This document shows positions 1 to 5,456 of a stretch of DNA of 10,188 bases, piece after piece. Position numbers and translations under genes: made by a program. Origin of the DNA: Bacillota bacterium (lineage in GTDB: Bacteria; Bacillota; Bacilli; Lactobacillales; Streptococcaceae); assembly GCA_021781855.1 (NCBI GenBank), contig JAJXWC010000075.1:1-10188 (forward strand), read 5' to 3'. The notes beneath the pieces are model-generated. The model made no database searches. It was not told where the DNA came from and saw only the letters and a list, made by a program, of their open reading frames with translations. How positions within the stretch are numbered: the first letter of the stretch is position 1; each line of letters starts with the position of its first letter.

Positions 1-4
1 CTAA

Positions 5-37
5 CATCAGTGGTGGAGAAAGAATCCCCCACTGATG
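5..37. repeat. Imperfect inverted repeat (hairpin) at the left edge
   Basis: The arms at 5-17 (CATCAGTGGTGGA) and 25-37 (TCCCCCACTGATG) are complementary except at one position, around a 7-nt loop. No T-run follows, so it is not a standard intrinsic terminator. Its right arm overlaps the first TGAAGT dyad (36-51) by two bases. The upstream gene is outside the window, so whether this ends a transcript or is part of an RNA or DNA repeat cannot be decided. Confidence 0.6.
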
Positions 38-51
38 AAGTAATCACTTCA
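36..51. promoter_or_regulatory. Dyad TGAAGT-N4-ACTTCA, upstream copy (possible operator)
   Basis: This is a perfect 6+6 bp inverted repeat with a 4-bp centre (aatc). The same dyad recurs at 135-150, exactly 99 bp downstream, and the matching context extends to GATGAAGT-N4-ACTTCAA in both. An imperfect relative (GAAG 58-61, CTTC 68-71) lies between them. The paired copies suggest a protein-binding site. The binding protein is not recognised. Confidence 0.45.
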
Positions 52-106
52 ACTTGAGAAGTGTTGCCTTCACTCTGCTGCCGCAGAAGCAAGCTGTTTT
101 AGTAGC

Positions 107-135
107 TAGACTTTTCGGATAGGATAACCTATGAT
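107..135 (+). promoter_or_regulatory. Candidate sigma-A promoter for the transporter operon
   Basis: A -35-like TAGACT (107-112, 4/6 to TTGACA) and a -10-like TATGAT (130-135, 5/6 to TATAAT) are separated by 17 bp. Transcription would start near 142 and give a leader of about 130 nt before the binding-protein gene. The second TGAAGT dyad starts at the last base of the -10 and covers the expected start point. A 5-bp inverted repeat (ATAGG 119-123, CCTAT 128-132) also overlaps the -10. The call rests on matches to consensus only. Confidence 0.4.
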
Positions 136-150
136 GAAGTGAGTACTTCA
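135..150. promoter_or_regulatory. Dyad TGAAGT-N4-ACTTCA, promoter-proximal copy (possible operator)
   Basis: This is a perfect inverted repeat with 4-bp centre gagt, identical in arms and spacing to the dyad at 36-51. It sits directly over the -10/+1 region of the candidate promoter at 107-135, where a bound repressor would block RNA polymerase. Its identity as an operator is inference. It lacks the central CG of a cre site and does not match any operator I can name. Confidence 0.45.
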
Positions 151-163
151 ATTGTTTGTTTAT

Positions 164-213
164 GAGAACCTCTAAAAACTCAAATTTATCAGAAAGAGTT
201 TTTGGAGGAACTC
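164..213 (+). promoter_or_regulatory. Long hairpin in the transporter leader, with an alternative fold
   Basis: Arms 169-181 (CCTCTAAAAACTC) and 196-208 (GAGTTTTTGGAGG) pair over 13 bp, with one G-U pair in RNA. GAG 164-166 and CTC 211-213 extend the stem across an AA/AA internal loop. The right side can instead fold on itself (GAGTT 196-200 with AACTC 209-213), so two mutually exclusive structures exist. The arm contains a GGAGG that no start codon follows at proper distance. No T-run follows directly. It is either a structured 5' leader or a terminator remnant from the upstream unit. Confidence 0.5.
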
Positions 214-269
214 TTACATTTAGAATTGGCTTTAAAAAATAAAATATTCATATAGGAGTGAATGTTATA

Positions 270-1583
270 ATGAACAAATCAACTAAAATTGTCTTGGGTA
301 TTGCAACTCTTGCAAGCGCTTCCTTGTTAGCTGCCTGTGGTAGTTCTAATGCAAGCGGTTCAAAGTCCTCTACACCAAAGGCAGCAGACAAAAACATCAA
401 CCTTTGGACTTTTGCGGATATGAAACCGCAAATCCAAGAGTATGAAAAAGAAAACCCTAACGGGTACAAAATCACAGAAACCGTTATTCCTTATGCTGAC
501 TTCCAAACTAAATTGGATAAAGTTTTGGGAACAAGTAAAGCACCTGATATGGTTGCCCTTGATGCTGGTTTTGTAAGCAAGTATGTTGATTCTGGAATGC
601 TTGCAGACCTTGCCCCTTATGGTGTAGCTAGTGCAGCAAAAGATGCTTTCCCTTACACACTTGATATTGGTAAAGACAGCAGCGGAAAACAAGTTGCTAT
701 TTCTTATCAAGCTGCTCCAGGCGCACTGTATTTTAATGCTCCATTGCTTCAAAAGTATGCAGGTATTGACCCAACAGATACAACAGCGGTTGATAATGCA
801 TTTTCAAGTTGGGCTAATGTAGAAAAGACAGCCGAAACAATCAAGACAAAATCTAATGGTCAAGCTTATCTCTTCTCATCGCTTCAAGATATGTATATGC
901 CTGCCATCGGTGGACGTACAGAAGGTTGGGTTTCTAAAGATAATAAACTCCAAATTGACCCTTCATTGCTTACTAACTTGACAATGATGAAAGATTTCGT
1001 TGACAAGGGGCTGACGCAAAATACAGTTGGTCAAAACTCTGACTGGTTTGCTGGAATGTCTAATAACAAAATTGTGGCTTATTCACTTCCATCATGGGGA
1101 CTTTTCTACTGGTTGAAAGATTATGCTAAAGGAACAACTGGAGACTGGCGGGTTACTGCTGGACCTCAAGCGTATTCATGGGGTGGAACTTGGTTCGGTG
1201 CAGTTAAAGGCACGAAAGATGAAGCCAATGCAGCTAATTTGGCAATTTACTGGTCAACAAATACTAAATTCCAAACATGGCAAGCTTCTGCTAATACAGA
1301 CTTTGTAGATACTCAAAGTGTTGACACAGCAGTTGCTGCTCAATATGATAAAGCCCCAGTTGCTGGTAGCCCTATCGGTACACAAAATCCTTACCCAGTA
1401 TTTGCTCAACAAGCGAAGAAGATTAATGGTAGCATCATTACTAAGTACGACCAGAACATCCAAAACCTTTGGATTAATGATGTTATCAATACTTATTGTA
1501 ATGGTAAAGAATCTGAAGATAAAGCGATTGCAACATTCAAATCTGATGTTAAGAGTGCTTATCCTGAATTAACTACGAACTAA
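270..1583 (+). CDS. ABC transporter sugar-binding lipoprotein (CUT1/MalE type), probable xylo-oligosaccharide binder
   Basis: This is an extracytoplasmic solute-binding lipoprotein of the bacterial family 1 type, 437 aa, about the usual length. The N-terminus has a short basic stretch, a hydrophobic core and the lipobox LAAC, with the lipidated cysteine at residue 23. A Ser/Gly/Lys-rich linker follows, and then the mature fold starts with the INLWTF strand typical of the family. The frame is open from a GTG at 258, but AGGAG (254-258) overlaps that codon. The ATG at 270 has the correct spacing and leaves a normal signal peptide. Two permease genes follow after a 68-nt gap holding a strong hairpin. 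The ligand is not visible in the sequence. Xylo-oligosaccharides are inferred from the downstream GH8, CE4 and GH43 genes. Confidence 0.9.
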   Translation: MNKSTKIVLGIATLASASLLAACGSSNASGSKSSTPKAADKNINLWTFADMKPQIQEYEKENPNGYKITETVIPYADFQTKLDKVLGTSKAPDMVALDAGFVSKYVDSGMLADLAPYGVASAAKDAFPYTLDIGKDSSGKQVAISYQAAPGALYFNAPLLQKYAGIDPTDTTAVDNAFSSWANVEKTAETIKTKSNGQAYLFSSLQDMYMPAIGGRTEGWVSKDNKLQIDPSLLTNLTMMKDFVDKGLTQNTVGQNSDWFAGMSNNKIVAYSLPSWGLFYWLKDYAKGTTGDWRVTAGPQAYSWGGTWFGAVKGTKDEANAANLAIYWSTNTKFQTWQASANTDFVDTQSVDTAVAAQYDKAPVAGSPIGTQNPYPVFAQQAKKINGSIITKYDQNIQNLWINDVINTYCNGKESEDKAIATFKSDVKSAYPELTTN

Positions 1584-1605
1584 AATAGTGATTCATATCG
1601 ATTAA

Positions 1606-1639
1606 AAGAACCGAATCCTAACCATTCGGTTCTTCTTTT
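1606..1639 (+). terminator. Hairpin between binding protein and permease (partial terminator or RNA stabiliser)
   Basis: A perfect 11-bp stem pairs AAGAACCGAAT (1606-1616) with ATTCGGTTCTT (1624-1634) around a 7-nt loop, followed by the short T-rich tail CTTTT. It lies 23 nt after the binding-protein stop and just before the permease ribosome-binding site (1642-1647). No promoter is evident between the two genes. It therefore probably reduces read-through or protects the upstream mRNA end, giving more binding protein than permease, an arrangement common in sugar ABC operons. Confidence 0.75.
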
Positions 1640-1651
1640 ATGGAGGGTAAC

Positions 1652-2608
1652 ATGGAAAAAACGAAAAAGAAACCAACTAAAAAGTTGAAATTCGAGAAGT
1701 ATAATCGTTATGGTTATTATTTCTTAATTCCATTTGCGATTGGTTTTCTTCTCTTTCAATTATATCCAATTATTTATACTTTTCAGATTTCCTTTACAAG
1801 TATGAATAACTGGCAAACATTGGCAACAGCAACAAATGTCGGATTGGGAAATTTTGTGACTTTACTGACGCAAACGCCTTTGTTTATTCAGAGTTTGCAA
1901 AATACACTGCTTTTGTGGATTTTAAACTTTATTCCGCAGATTTTAATGGCTTTGATTTTGGCAGCTTGGTGGACAAACAGAAGATTGGCTCTGAAAGGCT
2001 CTAGTTTCTTCAAAACGGTCTTTTATTTGCCAAACATGATTATGGCGGCATCTGTTGCGGCTTTGTTCATGATTTTATTTTCTTATCCTCAGGGACCTGC
2101 TAACCAGCTCTTGACGAGTCTGCATTTGATTAGTCATCCATTCAACTTCTTACAGTCTCCTTGGGGAACACGGGGAATTGTAATGTTCCTGCAGTTCTGG
2201 ATGTGGTATGGTCAAACTTCGATTGTGTTTGTAGCGGCTATTTCGTCTATTGACGAATCCTTGTTTGAGGCAGCACGAATTGATGGTGCAACGGACGGTC
2301 AGATTTATCGTCGGATTACGATACCTTTGATGCGCCCGATTATTATGTATACTTTCGTTACTTCGTTTGTTGGTGGCCTGCAAGTCTTTGATATTCCTTA
2401 TTTGCTGACACAAGGCTCTGGCGGACCTTTGAATTCGGTTTACACTTTGGCAATTTTCATTTACAATCAGGCTTTCCAATATCGTAACTACGGTATCGCA
2501 GCTGCGGCATCTGTTATTCTGTTGATTATTGCAGCGATTGTATCGGCTATAATGTTCCGTTTCTTCCGTGAAAGAACTTCAAATACTGCGATTGGAGGTA
2601 GAAAGTAA
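1652..2608 (+). CDS. ABC transporter permease, MalF/UgpA type
   Basis: Inner-membrane subunit of a CUT1 carbohydrate importer, 318 aa. A Lys-rich cytoplasmic N-terminus (residues 1-20) is followed by about six hydrophobic segments, the first near residues 22-45. The cytoplasmic EAA loop, which docks the ATPase, is clear at residues 206-229: EAARIDGA, then an IPLMRP end. An ATG at 1640 is in frame, but GGAGGG (1642-1647) lies inside it. The ATG at 1652 has the proper 4-nt spacing and is preferred. The stop overlaps the start of the next permease by one base (TAATG), so the two are translationally coupled and probably form a heterodimer. Confidence 0.9.
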   Translation: MEKTKKKPTKKLKFEKYNRYGYYFLIPFAIGFLLFQLYPIIYTFQISFTSMNNWQTLATATNVGLGNFVTLLTQTPLFIQSLQNTLLLWILNFIPQILMALILAAWWTNRRLALKGSSFFKTVFYLPNMIMAASVAALFMILFSYPQGPANQLLTSLHLISHPFNFLQSPWGTRGIVMFLQFWMWYGQTSIVFVAAISSIDESLFEAARIDGATDGQIYRRITIPLMRPIIMYTFVTSFVGGLQVFDIPYLLTQGSGGPLNSVYTLAIFIYNQAFQYRNYGIAAAASVILLIIAAIVSAIMFRFFRERTSNTAIGGRK

Positions 2609-3465
2609 TGCATAATGATAGTATGAGTAAAGCATTAAGAACAAGACGGATATTGATTTACATTGTATTTGCTTTATTAACAGTTATCAGTATTATTCCA
2701 CTTCTTTTGATGCTTGCCAACTCAACGCGTTCGGTTGTTCAAATTAATTTGGGAGTATCTTTGCTTCCTGGAAGCTCACTTGCTCACAATATTTCTGTCC
2801 TGATTCAATATGGTTTTAATATGGCACAAGGCGTAGGGAATTCGTTCTTTGTGGCTGCAGCTTCAACGATTCTTTCAGTTTATTTTTCGGCAATGGCGGC
2901 TTATGCGTTGGTTGCTTATGATTTCAAGGGAAAGAAACTGATTTATGGATTTATTGTCGCTCTGATTATGCTTCCAAGTCAGGTTTCAATGATTGGGTTC
3001 TATGAATTCATGATTAAATTGAATTTACTGGATAATTTTTTACCTTTGATTTTGCCTGCGATTGCGGCTCCTGCAACGGTCTTTTTCTTAGTTGAATATA
3101 TGTCAACTGTTTATAATAAAGACTATGCAGATTCAGCGCGATTGGACGGTGCGAGTGAATTGAAGATTTTCCATAGTGTAATGCTACCAATGATGAAACC
3201 TGGTCTTGCTACAATGGCAATCTTTGGTTTTGTATTTTCATGGAACAACTTCCTGATGCCTTTAATCTTGATTTCTAAGCAGAGTATGTACACACTGCCT
3301 ATGATTGTTCAAACGATTACGGCAATGGGAGCTGGCGGTCACACTGTCGAATGGGGAGCGATTTACGTTGGACTTTCTATCACGGTTGTTCCAATTATCA
3401 TCGTTTATCTGCTATTATCTCGTTTCATTGTAGGCGGTGGAAATGCCGGCGGTGTTAAAGGTTAA
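2608..3465 (+). CDS. ABC transporter permease, MalG/UgpE type
   Basis: Second membrane subunit of the importer, 285 aa, typical of the MalG-like partner. The first membrane segment is near residues 14-37, then about five more. The EAA loop lies at residues 174-199, reading ADSARLDGA and ending LPMMKPG, with the conserved Gly. Start ATG 2608 overlaps the previous stop and has GGAGG (2594-2598) nine bases upstream. An in-frame ATG at 2623 is possible but has no comparable site. No ATP-binding cassette gene follows, so the pair must use an ATPase encoded elsewhere, as MsmK/MalK-type shared ATPases do in other lactic acid bacteria (family knowledge, not visible here). Confidence 0.9.
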   Translation: MHNDSMSKALRTRRILIYIVFALLTVISIIPLLLMLANSTRSVVQINLGVSLLPGSSLAHNISVLIQYGFNMAQGVGNSFFVAAASTILSVYFSAMAAYALVAYDFKGKKLIYGFIVALIMLPSQVSMIGFYEFMIKLNLLDNFLPLILPAIAAPATVFFLVEYMSTVYNKDYADSARLDGASELKIFHSVMLPMMKPGLATMAIFGFVFSWNNFLMPLILISKQSMYTLPMIVQTITAMGAGGHTVEWGAIYVGLSITVVPIIIVYLLLSRFIVGGGNAGGVKG

Positions 3466-3511
3466 ATGCGACGATTAGGAGCATTTAATCTGCGGATAGG
3501 GAAAACGGAGT

Positions 3512-3525
3512 TTTTCACGCTTTAA
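3512..3525 (-). promoter_or_regulatory. Weak cre-like site before the GH8 gene
   Basis: Read on the minus strand, TTAAAGCGTGAAAA matches the lactic-acid-bacterial cre consensus WGWAARCGYTWWMA at 12 of 14 positions. The mismatches are the G at position 2 and the T at position 10. It lies in the 118-bp gap between the second permease and the GH8 gene. No convincing promoter was found in this gap, so its function is uncertain. Confidence 0.25.
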
Positions 3526-3538
3526 AAATAAGAGTAGT

Positions 3539-3560
3539 AGGGGAAATTCTGATTTCCTCT
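3539..3560 (+). terminator. Weak hairpin before the GH8 gene
   Basis: AGGGGAAA (3539-3546) and TTTCCTCT (3553-3560) pair over 8 bp, with one G-U, around a 6-nt loop. The following bases, CTTGCTTTA, form only a poor T-tract. It may be a leaky terminator or an mRNA processing/stability hairpin separating transporter genes from enzyme genes. The GH8 ribosome-binding site (GAGGA, 3573-3577) lies just downstream and is not part of the stem. Confidence 0.4.
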
Positions 3561-3583
3561 CTTGCTTTATGTGAGGATTTTGA

Positions 3584-4726
3584 GTGAATTTATTAACTAA
3601 AATTGTTGCTGAAGACGAGATTGATAATCGGATTGAGCAGGTTTTCCAGCAGATGTTTGGTCAAGAGAGTCCAGAGCGGATTTATTTTGAGCAAGGACTT
3701 GACGAGGCTTACATAGTAGATACGGGAAACAATGATGTTCGAACAGAGGGGATGTCTTATGGCATGATGATTGCAGTACAGATGGATTTACCTGAAATGT
3801 TTGCACGTCTTTGGAATTGGGTACAGCGTTATATGACGGCTCCTGCTGCTGATGTCAAAAATGCGGGATATTTTATTTGGTCTTGCTCAACGAAAGGCGA
3901 ATTTTTAGGTGACGGTCCAGCGCCTGATGGGGAAGAATTTTTCGCAGCGAGTTTATTGCTCGCAGAACGTCGCTGGAGGAAGCTTGAATATGGGGAGGCA
4001 GCGCGTAGGCTTCTACATTATATGGTTCATAAATATGAAATTGATGGCGGACAGCCAATGTTTGAGCCTGAGAGCAAGTATATTCGCTATGTTCCGAGTT
4101 TGAAGCTGACAGACCCGTCGTATCATTTACCACATTTTTTGGAACTGTTTGCGGCATCTGGGAATCCTGACGACAGAGCATTTTTTTTGGAAGCGGCGCG
4201 TGCTTCACGGCTTTATTTGGCGAAAGCGGCAGATGCTCAAACTGGGCTCACGGCTGAATATGCGGATTATGCTGGGAATCCCTATAATATTGATGGACAT
4301 TGGACTTTCTTTAGTGATGCTTATCGAACGGCAGCAAATGTAGGATTAGATTGGTCTTGGACAAATGATGATGAGGGGCAGCGGGCGATTGCTCTGAAAA
4401 TTCAACACTTTTTTGAGCCTTATCTGAGCACGGATATTTACAAACTGCCTGTTTTCAAAATTGATGGCTCAGCTTTAACGGCTGTTGAGCAGAATGTTAA
4501 TCATTTTCCTCCTTTGCTGGTACATCATCCCGTGGGACTCTGGGCAACTTTGGCGCAGGCTTCGCTTGCGAGTTTTGATTTGGATGAGGTTTTGGCAACG
4601 AAATGGCTGAGAGAATTTTGGAATTTGTCTTTGCGGACGGGAAAATATCGTTATTACGATAATCTGTTGTATTTATTTGCTTTGCTGGCTTTGAGCGGGC
4701 GTTATGTGAGCGAATGGGAGGTTTGA
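3584..4726 (+). CDS. GH8 reducing-end xylose-releasing exo-oligoxylanase-like enzyme
   Basis: A glycoside hydrolase family 8 enzyme of 380 aa, close in length to characterised Rex enzymes (about 390 aa), which split xylose from the reducing end of xylo-oligosaccharides with inversion. Visible motifs: TEGMSYGMM with the expected catalytic acid Glu55, the family block DGPAPDGEEFF (residues 110-120), and SDAYRTAANVGLDWSW with the expected base Asp245. The segment LLVHHPVGLW (311-320) resembles the region that forms the reducing-end barrier in Rex enzymes. There is no signal peptide, so it acts on imported oligosaccharides. Start is GTG 3584, six bases after GAGGA (3573-3577). The deacetylase gene follows 4 nt after the stop. 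The family is secure; the Rex specificity is inferred from length, cytoplasmic location and neighbours. Confidence 0.88.
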   Translation: MNLLTKIVAEDEIDNRIEQVFQQMFGQESPERIYFEQGLDEAYIVDTGNNDVRTEGMSYGMMIAVQMDLPEMFARLWNWVQRYMTAPAADVKNAGYFIWSCSTKGEFLGDGPAPDGEEFFAASLLLAERRWRKLEYGEAARRLLHYMVHKYEIDGGQPMFEPESKYIRYVPSLKLTDPSYHLPHFLELFAASGNPDDRAFFLEAARASRLYLAKAADAQTGLTAEYADYAGNPYNIDGHWTFFSDAYRTAANVGLDWSWTNDDEGQRAIALKIQHFFEPYLSTDIYKLPVFKIDGSALTAVEQNVNHFPPLLVHHPVGLWATLAQASLASFDLDEVLATKWLREFWNLSLRTGKYRYYDNLLYLFALLALSGRYVSEWEV

Positions 4727-4730
4727 CAAA

Positions 4731-5363
4731 ATGGTCAGATTAATGAAAGAAGTAGCGTTGACTTTTGATGATGGTCCGTGGGGCTTGACAACACCGAAGG
4801 TGCTTGACGAATTGATAAAACGGCGGATTCCTGCAACGTTTATGATTTGGGGCGAGCACGCGGTGCAATATCCTGATATTTTGCTTCGGGCTGCCGATTC
4901 GGGCTTGTTTGCTTTTGGAAATCATACCTTTACACATCCTTCGCTGCTGTCAAAAACAGCTGCAGAGATTTCTGACGAATTGAGAAAGACGGATGACATT
5001 GTCAAAACATTGACGGGAGTCGCTCCGGAATTTGTTCGTCCGCCTTTTGGTGATGCGAATGAACAGACCTTGGAATTTGTAAATCGGCCAGTTATTTGTT
5101 GGAGTTTAGACACAGAATCCTGGAATCATCATGATGCGGCGCTTTGTTTGGAAAAAGCAAAGGCAGCAAAAGATGGCGACATTATTTTGATGCATGATTT
5201 TCAAGAAGCAGATGCTGATGCGCTGCCTGCGATTATTGATTTTTTAAGTAGTGAGGATTTTGTGTTTAAGACGGTGCCTGACTTGATTGGGGCAAAGCTT
5301 TTAGATGAGCCTTATATTTATTATTCGCGGGATGAGCGTGACAAAGTGGGATTTGCGAAATAA
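4731..5363 (+). CDS. NodB-domain polysaccharide deacetylase (CE4), probable intracellular xylo-oligosaccharide de-O-acetylase
   Basis: A 210-aa protein that is essentially one NodB/CE4 domain. All five family motifs are present: TFDDGP with base Asp13 and metal ligand Asp14; NHTFTH with metal ligands His65 and His69; RPPFG (103-107); DTESWN (127-132); and LMHDF with His155. The enzyme should therefore be an active metal-dependent deacetylase. CE4 members act on chitin, peptidoglycan or acetylxylan. The xylan context favours acetylated xylo-oligosaccharides. There is no signal peptide or membrane anchor, unlike most secreted CE4 enzymes. ATG 4731 lies nine bases after GGGAGG (4716-4721), inside the end of the GH8 gene, so the pair is coupled. 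Similar proteins have been labelled xynD or endoxylanase D; the domain gives no support for an endoxylanase. Confidence 0.85.
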   Translation: MVRLMKEVALTFDDGPWGLTTPKVLDELIKRRIPATFMIWGEHAVQYPDILLRAADSGLFAFGNHTFTHPSLLSKTAAEISDELRKTDDIVKTLTGVAPEFVRPPFGDANEQTLEFVNRPVICWSLDTESWNHHDAALCLEKAKAAKDGDIILMHDFQEADADALPAIIDFLSSEDFVFKTVPDLIGAKLLDEPYIYYSRDERDKVGFAK

Positions 5364-5372
5364 TTCCACGTC

Positions 5373-5391
5373 TTTTTGTACGATTTTTGTA
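5373..5391 (+). promoter_or_regulatory. Tandem TTTTTGTA repeat, candidate activator site upstream of xylB
   Basis: Two identical octamers, TTTTTGTA at 5373-5380 and 5384-5391, are spaced 11 bp apart, one helical turn. They lie just upstream of and abutting the -35 position of the xylB promoter, which has no good -35 hexamer. This geometry is typical of AraC-family activators, which bind direct repeats beside the -35, and lactococcal XylR belongs to that family (established knowledge). Assignment to XylR is inference; the regulator gene is not in the window. Confidence 0.45.
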
Positions 5392-5406
5392 TGTAAGCGT
5401 TCATCA
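5392..5406 (+). promoter_or_regulatory. cre box (CcpA site) in the xylB promoter
   Basis: TGTAAGCGTTCATCA carries a perfect TGWAARCGYT core of the catabolite-responsive element, with two deviations in the A/T-rich tail. It covers the -35 position of the promoter whose -10 is at 5414-5419. CcpA-HPr-Ser-P bound there would compete with RNA polymerase and with an upstream activator, so repression by preferred sugars is expected. Confidence 0.75.
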
Positions 5407-5413
5407 AAAATTG

Positions 5414-5419
5414 TATAAT
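5414..5419 (+). promoter_or_regulatory. xylB promoter -10 element (TATAAT)
   Basis: A perfect TATAAT. The hexamer 17 bp upstream (5391-5396, ATGTAA) is a poor -35, which suggests activator dependence. Transcription would start near 5426, about 30 nt before the xylB start codon. This would put a TTG at 5424, in frame with xylB, at or before the transcript end, supporting the downstream ATG as the start. A 10-bp palindrome (AAAATATTTT, 5428-5437) lies at the start of the transcript. Confidence 0.65.
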
Positions 5420-5456
5420 AAAGTTGAAAAATATTTTAGAAAAAGTAGGAAAAATG

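Noticed and set aside
1..260. Known structured RNA (T-box, tmRNA, RNase P RNA) in the left region
   Set aside because: No T-box specifier/GGTGG-ACC core, tmRNA ends or RNase P conserved elements were seen; only generic hairpins.
258..269. GTG start for the binding protein at 258
   Set aside because: The AGGAG ribosome-binding site overlaps this codon; ATG 270 has proper spacing and gives a normal lipoprotein signal.
360..752. Long antisense frames inside the binding-protein, GH8, xylB, xylM and GH43 genes
   Set aside because: They are fully covered by strongly supported + strand genes, lack ribosome-binding sites and show no recognisable motifs.
1640..1651. ATG at 1640 as the start of the first permease
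   Set aside because: The GGAGGG that serves translation lies inside it; ATG 1652 fits.
5424..5456. TTG at 5424 as the xylB start
   Set aside because: It lies only about five bases after the TATAAT -10, so it would be at or before the transcript 5' end, and the added residues do not match the family.
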